This document shows, in pieces, positions 54,501 to 64,000 of a stretch of 64,000 bases of DNA. Source of the stretch: Glandiceps talaboti (Eukaryota > Hemichordata > Enteropneusta > Spengelidae); NCBI RefSeq assembly GCF_964340395.1, contig NC_135550.1:29761176-29825175 (forward strand), written 5' to 3'. The notes beneath the pieces were generated by a model. The model saw only the letters and a program-made list of their open reading frames with translations, was not told where the DNA came from and did no database searches. A program made the position numbers and the translations under genes. Numbering within the stretch: the first letter of the stretch is position 1; each line of letters begins with the position of its first letter.

Positions 54501-55558
54501 CAAGTTACATGTGATGTAGAGTCATAAAGACAATTTCATTGCCAACAAATGGTGAAAGTACGCCCAGCTTTAACCATTGACCATATATTTATCCCAACTT
54601 ATGAAATTTAAATTAAGTCTCAGTTTAATCAATCTGATAAAGTCGTATTGTACCGTCAAATTTCATAAACAGAAAAAAATGTTCTACAGTTATTTCGCGA
54701 CGGAGTGTTCAAATGAACTTTGGATGGAAAAGTCATAGGTTACTGATACGAAAGAAGCGGTGCTCAAAATAGTGTTTGGCATTGACTTTCGTAGTTTTCT
54801 GAGTCCAAAGTCTTCGACAGTGCAATGTATGTTTATTAGTCAAGTTCTGGTTGTATTCTTTCGTGTTCCTCGTTCCCCGATTGTGACTGAAATCTACAAC
54901 ACTCTCAACGCCAATGCCATTCCTTATCTTTCCTTCTGTGAGTGAAATTGTTGATTAATTTGTTAGTCGGTTTAATCGTTTCGATGATTATGTAAGCTCA
55001 TACTGAACATTTTCTGTCGGTGAAACACTACACCTCAATATTGGCTACCACCTGGGAAGCAGGTTTCGAAGCCCGCTTGAACGTGATGGACATAAAAATA
55101 CATACAGCGCGAGCTTTCCATAGTAGTACTAGTAGTCCTAAGGACGGAATACCCTTGTATATTTTTCGTTTGTCTATTTGGCAACGCTATTTTCGTTTTC
55201 CAGCATATTTGCGTTTATAACAAGTGAAGGGACTGAGTAAACTTCTCAACGAAAATGTCCCTGGTTGCCAGGTATGGAAATAGTCCCATATTGTAGTGAA
55301 CCGATGTCAAAACAATATGGTATATTATTGAGTTTAAGATATCTGGGTTTCGGAACTGTTTGTGTTCATTGTAATAACTTCAGTAATATCAGTATCATTT
55401 ATTTTATAAACAGTTGACTTTTGGCCTGTCTGATTAAAATTTAGAACTCTAGTTGGTGTCCCTGTTACTTTTAAATACTACTACTAATTTTATGGAATCA
55501 ATATGTTAATATTAGCGAACAAACAAAACAGTAGAACCATGAGCCGAATTCTGTCGTG

Positions 55559-55630
55559 CATTATATTATATTATATTATATTATATTATATTATATTATA
55601 TTATATTATATTATATTATATTATATTATA
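55559..55630 (+). repeat. (ATATT)n pentanucleotide microsatellite
   Basis: About 14 near-perfect pentanucleotide units. Confidence 0.96.
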
Positions 55631-58223
55631 ACGATGATACCTACATTCACTTCACGCGCTATTAATTTGGAGATTGTTCAGATTAAATAAATCTGAAAGG
55701 GGAATATTTGAATTAATTAATCCTTAACATTTTGTTACAAATCGTGGTCGCTTTATTCTTAGTTCCCGTAAGAGGAACGTGTTTATTTTATTCAAACATC
55801 GAAGAAACTTGGTTTGAGTTGCATGTGTGGAAGTAAAATATTAATCTTCAAATGTTACATGCACTATGAGTATAACGGTCAACCTATCAAACCACGTGTT
55901 ACTTGCAAGAGTGGAATTTACAACTTGCCACAACCTAATGTAGAAGTGTCAATCATTTTTTCTCATTTGAAAGAGGTCAAAATTGATGTATTATTACATA
56001 TTCTACTTCAACATGGTTTCATCTCTCTTTCATCCGCAGCCCTTTGTTTTCACGTCGTGCATATCCTTCTACATTTACTCTATACCGACTCCAAAGAAAC
56101 ATTATTGTTAACGAGCATAATTGCTTGGTTGAAAATAAAACAGGGAGGTGTAATGGAAGACAAAAAATAGTTAAACTTTTACAGTTTCGAATATATTTCT
56201 CTTTTCTGTATTTGTAAAACAAAAAGGAAGTCGTTTTTTTTTCGCTCAGCACCATGTATCAAAACACAACTGTATGGAGGTTCTCATATCAGCGAATGCC
56301 ATTTGAAAACAAGCAGTAAGTTGAGTTAGTGTGAATCAGAATACCTCTGTAATGGCAATCACAGTTTAGTTCATTTATTTTAAATTACAAATGCCTATTT
56401 TCGTTGAAATTCCGTGTTCTAAGCTTGCGATCTAAAATATATCAATTGTTGTATTTGACTAAAAACCCAATTATCCTTCATTGTAAAACTTGTAGTGGTT
56501 TTACATAGTAAATATACATTGCTGAAGATCAGGGACAACTTGATTTCAAAAGCGCCTACTAATTTAATTTCAATAAAACATGAATTAAAGGTAGTCGCAT
56601 TCTTCGATGTTTAATTCAGACTTGTTGATTCTGAAATAGAAGGATGGGGTCAAAACGAGTCTTAAAACTTAGCTGCAGCTGATCCGACCCCGGTTTGACG
56701 TCGTGTTTGTTTCTCTATTCGTATGAGAGGCTTCGATCGTCTCAGAGGTCAAACACCCATCGCTGAGGATTACAAATTACCAGCAGATGTTGAACTCATC
56801 AAGGCAAGTCTCATCGAACCACCAGACCTATACCAAAGGAGCGAGCCAAGGTTTTAAAACTGTCATCGAAGAATGTGGCTGTGTCACTCGATACCCAACA
56901 AGACCCACTTAAGACGGACTGTTAACGTTGTTCTTTTAAAACAATAGGCAATTATTTTGCAATGTCTCAAAGAGATTATACTTAACAAGGTTAACGCAAA
57001 GATTATCACGAAGTTTATATACGTCATCTTCTTTATTGTCATTTTTCGTGTTGGTGATGGTAATAACGGTCCTAGAAAACTCAATGTCTGCTCTACCCGA
57101 CTAAAAATGATTCGCGCCTATTTGATTACAACTAAGGGAGGAGCAAACAATACGGGGAGTTGGCTCTGTAAAACTATATGGAGACCTGGGTCTTTAGCTT
57201 ATTAGAGAGGCAAAAAATGTATAGATTATGAAGTTTACTGTGTTATTAATAGCATTCACCAGGGCATGCCAGGACACGGAGTGCAAGTCTCGCACAAGAA
57301 GCTCATATTGATTATCGGCTCTCAGAATATATACAAACGGAAGGCGCATAATATTTCTCGTTACCGGGAACGTTTGGCTGGCGGACACTGATGGATCGAT
57401 AAAAAGTGTCTGAATATAGCCTGGAATTACCCTAACTGACTTCGATAATCAGTCGCGAATTGCGAAAGAACTCAAATCCCAAAAAATTGGGGGAAATCAA
57501 AGCAAAAAAAACCGAGACGCTGGGGTGAGTAGGCTTTGCTAGAATGGTAAATTGTTCAGCCTGTATTCTATGCATGGTATAATTGAACATGTAGTTTAAA
57601 CACATTAAAGCCCTCAATCGATTCTCCTTTGTTCAGTTTTGCCGTTTGCCACCACATCGCAGAACCAAGTAAAGTAATTTATTGTATTAACTAGAGTTTG
57701 TCAACCTGGTGAAATTTGTTCAGGGGTGACATTTGAACACTGGGGTACTATATTTCGTGTATGCATTTTAAATCGAGAATCAGCCATTAACCTCTTCAAT
57801 ATGCCAAAAACACTCCCTCTGCACATCAGTTTAAACGATACGCATATATTCTATAACATTTTGGCACATTTGAACTGTATATTCCCCTAAATATTCAATA
57901 TTATAAATCTTGTAAAAGTAGCATAAAAAAGCTCGTATAACTATATGTTTGAAAATTTTCATAACAAACATGATGGTTCGGTATTGTATAGACATGCTAA
58001 ATAAGAAGTGAAGGAATAAGCTGCACACATTTATTTTTCTTTTAAACCAAGCTATGTAATAAAAAGTGTCTATAATAGAATTATATTCATATATTTTCCT
58101 CTCCAAATATATAATATACGACGACGACGACGATTATTGTTTCATTCATTTTGACTAAAGTCGTCTTTCTGCTATTGTGTTTATTCCGTGTTCCTCTTGA
58201 AAGTATGTCTGTGGAGATTCGGC

Positions 58224-58266
<43 letters not shown>

Positions 58267-61200
58267 GTAAAGTGGCCTTCTGAAATTCGCAACTGTTTAG
58301 GTGAATTGTTAGTCTTTCCCCCCATGGACAGGTCTAATGAGTCCTTGTAAAACGTTAGTCTCGCTCATCTGTGCTATTTCAGCGACTATGCAATCTTGAT
58401 GAAATGTACCAGTGATTTGACTACAGATCTTTATCTCCTAACTACACCTTTGTCTCATCAACCTGAAGCCTTTGGGATAATGATGAAAACATAACAGTTG
58501 ACATGCTCAACAAATGAATTAATACAGAAAAGTAGTGTTCAAATAGCTAGTTTGGACACTTCAAGGCATTACTATGCGTAAAATAGTCAAGTTAAACTCA
58601 AAGCTTACGACCAACAAAATATTTGTAGAAGAGAGAACAATGACCCTAACTCATAGAAAAAATGATATATCTGGCTATATTTTTGTCTTTTATTTCCAAC
58701 ATGGTGTTAGAAATGACTGTTGCTCTTTGTTAGTGGGTGTATTTCGGTAGCAATGTTTGATCAGTAATCTATTTGCCGGTCAAACAAAACCATGAAGCAC
58801 CACGACACAAAGTGGGCAAACAAAAGTATAGTTTAGGAAGTCGCGCATATTTTAGATGGTGGATTGTTTGCTTGTCACGGTGAAACTAAAAGAGTCCCTT
58901 CGAGGAAGGTCAATCGGAGATCGGCTACAATTCGACGTCTCCACCTAGAAGTGGCTTTGTTTCCTTACCGTCCACTTCAACTGACGTTTGTTTTGGTGGA
59001 AAGAAAAATAAGACCTCTGCAACGGTGGTACATTAAGCCAGCCTGTCTACATATAGATGTACATGCCAGTGTTCAGTGTGTTTGGGCGAAGGCCGCATTT
59101 TACCATTGAGTCATCTTCCTTTGTGTCTTGCCGGGTACCTAACGCCAGTCGAGTCGAGCTGCCCCGGGGCACGATGGCGGTAAAATAATGAGATTGGGCG
59201 AGAAAACTCCCTTCGAATGGAGAACGGAAAGGAGGGCTTGTTGTTGTAAGCAAACAAAAAGCGAGTTAAGGGGATTTCTACTTTTTGAAGGCCTATACTT
59301 CAAAAAATAGAGGAAAGCCGGAGGTGGTGTGCTGATGCCATTTCACCGTGTGTGTGGCATTACTGTTTTATTTTCGGTTGCTATCACGATGTCTGAGGTG
59401 AAATATCGGCTAAAAGAACCTCAAAGTCTTTGTTTCTTTCATAATGGTATTTCGAAAGGCAGATTTCTCACGAAAAATCGGTTAAGAATCGAAAGCGCAG
59501 CCTATCGCCCGGACCCCATGTCAAGGGGGCAAATGGAGCGAATTTGGTGACATCACTCACTTCTCATTTGCTATGCAAGTAACGTTAATGTAACATATGT
59601 CTTACCGTAAGATATTCCTGCAGTTATGTATAATTTAGTAAAATTCAACACTATCTGTTGAGCGAACTGACGAAGCAGAAAAAAGAGGGTTATAGCTGGT
59701 AATCGAGAAGGCCTGTTGTGTGCCGTACACTCATACTTAATACCCCCACCCCATCGGAACTCAAACTAACCATTCTTGTTATCCACTGTAAATGTACTGG
59801 CTATGAATTAGCATATTTATAAACGATAATTTCAATAAAAACTACAAATTTCTGGCCAAAGGTGTAATTCAACGTGGCCTGTGAGTTTATCTCGTGTTTT
59901 AAGAGGCTTCTTGGTACGAGAAAGTTGGAAATTAGAAAAGAGTCTGGGGCAGAAAACACTTTAATTTCTCGTAGTAGTAATGAAATTAAGCTACATGTCT
60001 GGGCTTTCAAATGGCTTCACTGAAACTATAATGTTGTTACTATGCAGAAAGTTCCCTGGGAAACGATTGAACAGCTTGTCAAAGTTTTTTCATACATGCG
60101 TTCAAAATGGACGGGAACGTCGCTTTTTCATCTCAATAGGACATAGTTATATATATAACATAGCCATTTTCTCTGAGCTATCTCTGGTGTAAGACAATTG
60201 TAAGTTCCGTCAGCGGAAAAAGTGTTTGAAATTCGTTGTAAAATAGTGTAACGTATGAATTTAGGGGTTATTAAACACTTGAAATTTCGACATAGATCGT
60301 AACCTGTCTCTGGAGAATTTGTTAATGTAATGTAATGTAGTTTTAAATATGGACCCTATTGCTCGGTCTCTCCCTGCCGATCGGAAAGAGAGGTTATTGT
60401 TAACGGCTCGCTTTCCTTTGCACTTCCCGACGCCGTGGCCCTCGCGTAATCGTATTATTTTGCCATCTTTAGCTGCGGGCATATTAGTCAATTTTGGAGT
60501 TGTAATTTGTGCTTTTAAAAACTCGCGTTCCATTTGTGCCTAATCTATTCAGTTTCCATAATTGAATGAAATATTGGTGAACACAGAATACTGCAGCACT
60601 TTTAAGGCTACCGTCAATTCTGCCGCCGACAACGTCGACTGCCTGTATGGTCTGTTTGTAACCAATGACAAATTGTTTCTACGATACGCAGTGTGAATTT
60701 TAAGCCCGTACCCAGTCCCCCAGCTGTGTTCGCATGTTATTAATGAACAAAATATGCCCTTTAAATACCTTAGAAATCTTTATTAGGAAGTAAATTGCTT
60801 CTAATGAAGTTACTTTTCGATGGCGCTTAATTGCCTGTCTGATTTTCAAGTTCTGTGTTCTGTGTTGTTAACACGCAGAGTCAATATATTCAGTTGAAAA
60901 AAAATGTTAAGTGCATAAACTTACCTTGTAATTTGCTCAAATAATTACAAAGTTTTTGTCAAGAGTCTGGACATGTTTTTTATCTCTAAGGAAATATTTA
61001 TCGAGGTAAGAAAATAGACGAGTTTCGTGTGAAACTTGTCTTTTGACGTTCCTTGACGTGGTTTTTGAGACGATGCCATTTTCTCCGCCCTCCCTTCCAT
61101 TAACAGAAATCCGATATACGCATGCCATCTTTTTTTAATACTTGAACTAACACGACTCTATTCAGCCAGAATTTCCTCTTTTTTTTGGGGGGGGGGGGGT

Positions 61201-63550
61201 CGTAGAACTATCTGAAATCCTCGTTTTTTTGAGAGAACAAAAATAGGACTCTTACTTCTTTAAAAAGAAAGAATTCTCCAAAAAAGTACAATTTTTGCGC
61301 ATTTTATTGTAAAATTGGAGGATGCTCCATTTCCTTGTTGTTATTAAGTAACTAAGGGAGGGGACAATAACTTGCTACTTCTAGTGTTGGAAATAGAAGA
61401 ATGGGCGGTTGGATGTATGAAACTACCGCCAAACGAACTTATCATGTTTTCCCCTCGGCAAGAAACTATCGAATTTAACTTATACTTTCAGAAATTATCA
61501 ATGCTTGATCAAAACGAAGGATAATTTAGGATAGGAGCTACCCTAAGTGTTGAGAGGATGCGAGCGCACGGCTTATGTCAACAGTATCGGATGATTCTAG
61601 TATAACATCGTCGGGTTCACATTTACTGGCGAGAGGGAATGGCTGTAATAGATAATAATTTTCTATCTGTTGTTTTAATATGTATGATAACATGATGCTC
61701 CCACAGCGTTCATTTACTACCAGCTGCTTATAACCTCAACCGTACCCTCGCCTTGTTTACAGCCGTCGTGTTCTTCACTCTCTTCACATCATTTAGCGAT
61801 ACGACATGGAGATAGCAATAGTATTCTGTTTTCGCAAATTTTGCAATGAACTTTGTTCTTTGAAACAAGAAAAATAAATTCCCATATATAGATTAAAGGA
61901 AAATATGCATATGTGTATTTTAATCGCAGAGGACTTCGAATTATAGTAGTATAACGTAGAAGTGAACACGTGAATAAAACAAAGTAAATGCACCCAGATT
62001 TTTTGAAATCAGGTAAAGCACCTTACTAACAGACGAATACTCTAATAAAAAAGAGAAAATATCGAAAACCAGACCTTCGATAATATGATACCCTTCTGTG
62101 TACATTTAGTCATTTTTGAACGCTTGAAGGTAAAACGCATTTACACGAAATGTAATTAGCATAAGAGCACGAAGTCAATCTCTCTGCGAGTCTCTCACAA
62201 GTAAACTCGTTTTTCGACTCCTCTCAATGTTGACATTTCATCTGGGATTCGACAAATGTCCTTAAAGCACCTTGCGGACCAATTTTGCGGACCTTCGACT
62301 TTAATCCCATCAAAGATATCAAATAAAGGTGTTAACAGTAATGAAATAATGCAGGAGCTTGAAGTGATCATTATCAAGGCGCAAAAAAACACAGCGATTA
62401 ACCTCTGAAAACGTGTGATTGAAAAATGAAAACTCATCCAAGGGCCCAAGTATTCCCTATTCCCTGTCGAATTTGACAACTCCAGGAAGTAGAGCGGGTG
62501 CTCTGTACTGAAAGGAACAGTTATTGTTTTGACAACTTCCAAATACAAGTAAATCGACCGTCTCTAATGTTTTGATGTTTCAGGTGAGTAGACGGTGTTT
62601 GATCTGTTTGCAGCTGGTCATCTGTTTGCAAAGTGATATCTTCTCTAGCGATCACTTCGTCAACTTGTCTCATCATTAGTTACTACAACTATATGAGAGG
62701 ATACTCCAATCTTAATCGGCCACAATTCAAAGCCTCCTCCTTTTATTACCAACACACCTCTCTTGTCTAGACTCTACAAACGTTACAAGTATTGCATACA
62801 TTAATGCTTTCTGAGTGGAGAGAGTCATGTAAAAGTGTGAAGCATTTTTAGCACAGTCTAATGAAAATTTTTTGTTTTAACCGACGCCAAAACTGATTGA
62901 ATATGTGTTATATCATGATCAAGCCGTTACTTAACCGGTGTAATACATTTTAGGCGGCTAGATTCACCCGATTGATTAGTTTGTAGGTTTTAATTCATAA
63001 TAGACATATAACAGCAAATTCAAGTCCTTCGCAAAAGTCGCATCCTCATTTCTTTTTATATTTTAGATATTTTTTTTGTTCACTTAATTTTGTTTTTTAA
63101 AACTTTTTGTGCTATATATTGTCACGATTTGTGGTATATTCATCTCTATATCTACTGAGTCGTCACCTTGGCTACAGTCTACTAAATGTTGTGCTCACAA
63201 TAATTCCACTGTAGGATCTACCGTTTCGGTTAATTTTGAATTTAATGAATATGAAAAAGTCTAAAATATTTTGTCCGCATATTTGACAGGTAGTATTGTT
63301 AGGTGGTACATTATACCATATATATATATATGAATTGAGTCAATGTTCACATCGTTGTTTCTATTAGTTTTACATTCTTACATTTAACAACTATATTCTA
63401 CACGTACATGCCAAATACGTCTTGTTTTCTTATTTTTCAAATTGTCTTTATCTTTTTGAGATTCTGTAAAACCAATTTCTTCTTCTATATACTATTGGAT
63501 ATAACATTGCTGCGACTTTATATTTGAAGGAAGAGGCACAGTTTCTCTCT
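55631..63550. other. Non-coding, no gene recognised
   Basis: Frames of 118 codons (55814-56170, +) and 117 codons (62195-62548, minus, with a hydrophobic stretch) match nothing known and are of chance length. Less AT-rich islands lie at 56.64-56.90, 58.86-59.56 and 60.34-60.70 kb. Confidence 0.62.
58118..58264 (+). repeat. Short (ACG)n and (ACAG)n microsatellites
   Basis: ACG units occur at about 58118-58133 and ACAG units at 58222-58264. CpG-containing repeats are rare in this window. Confidence 0.93.
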
Positions 63551-63559
63551 GTGTGTGTA

Positions 63560-63590
<31 letters not shown>

Positions 63591-63700
63591 ATGCCTGTCT
63601 GTCTGGCTATCGTTTGTGGCTGTGTCTATCTCTATCTGTCTCTCTGTCTCTCTGTCTCTCTGTCTATCTCTCTCTGTCTCTCTGTCTCTCTGTGTATCAT
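63551..63700 (+). repeat. (GT)n followed by (CTGT)/(CT)n
   Basis: GT runs at 63551-63590, then CTGTCT-type units to about 63700. Frames through it are low-complexity. Confidence 0.94.
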
Positions 63701-64000
63701 GTGTGTCTACATTTATTAAAATTCGAGTATTTGTTATTGTTGACGAACATATTGAGTATGACAATTGTTTATTGAGGTATCTGATCCTAATCACCACCCT
63801 GGAAACCAGTTACCAATATCAAACGTGAAAATGTGGCTTATTTTGACCTTGCTTCAATTATTGGTCGACATGGTATATATGCATATGTAGATGATAATAA
63901 TGACGTCATTACGAATGTTAGTTGATTACAGCAAAAGTGTATATCATTAAAAGTAAACTTAGTAGAAATGAATGAATTCATATGTTTATCATCCTCGCTT

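Noticed and set aside
55062-55082. B-box-like GGTTTCGAAGCCCGC
   Set aside because: No A box upstream at a plausible distance and no tRNA fold.
62195-62548. 117-codon minus-strand frame with a hydrophobic stretch
   Set aside because: One possible membrane segment is not enough; no family resemblance, and the length is within chance expectation.

Overview
This is metazoan nuclear DNA: AT-rich, very rich in microsatellites, with one spliced gene. The gene is a complete two-exon Six1/2 (sine oculis-class) homeobox gene on the + strand (coding exons 46624-47177 and 48100-48436, 296 residues). Its SIX domain and homeodomain are near-identical to those of vertebrate SIX1/SIX2 and it ends in the family tail LVDLGS. 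The organism is probably a marine invertebrate bilaterian, perhaps a deuterostome or a spiralian. Phylum cannot be fixed from one conserved gene plus repeats, so this is inference.

Layout. From 1 to about 46.3 kb no gene could be recognised. This stretch holds simple-repeat arrays: AGTG at 2.2 kb, GATT at 4.5 and 7.9 kb, ATGT at 21.3-22.1 kb, TA at 27.5 kb, CT at 32.9 kb, ACAT/GATA at 33.4-33.9 kb, ACAT at 37.4-37.7 kb, CA/CG at 38.9 kb, a degenerate TACAC tract at 39.7-40.3 kb, and GATA/ACAT/TATC at 43.5-44.4 kb. It also holds a 28-bp minisatellite (23.9-24.3 kb), a 72-bp tandem duplication (12.3 kb), a diverged duplicated block (34.5 and 34.8 kb), a possible tRNA-derived SINE (13.1 kb) and a compact MITE-like hairpin with a 9-bp target-site duplication (43.4 kb). 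From about 45.0 kb to the gene the DNA is largely free of simple repeats and looks less AT-rich. The gene occupies about 46.4-49.3 kb, with a CCAAT box upstream and an AATAAA signal downstream. From 49.3 to 64 kb there is again no recognised gene, only repeats (ATTC/ACTC at 54.3 kb, ATATT at 55.6 kb, ACAG at 58.2 kb, GT/CT at 63.6 kb).

Interpretation. A single developmental transcription factor in a wide gene-free interval fits a regulatory landscape around Six1/2, but no enhancer can be proven from one sequence. No Six3/6 or Six4/5 paralogue, Hox-type gene, transposase, reverse transcriptase, CRISPR array, rRNA or convincing tRNA gene was seen. All long ORFs outside the gene are either translations of microsatellites or of lengths expected by chance in AT-rich DNA. 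I found no convincing new biological system; the best unusual items are the MITE-like element, the diverged duplicated block and the alternating minisatellite.
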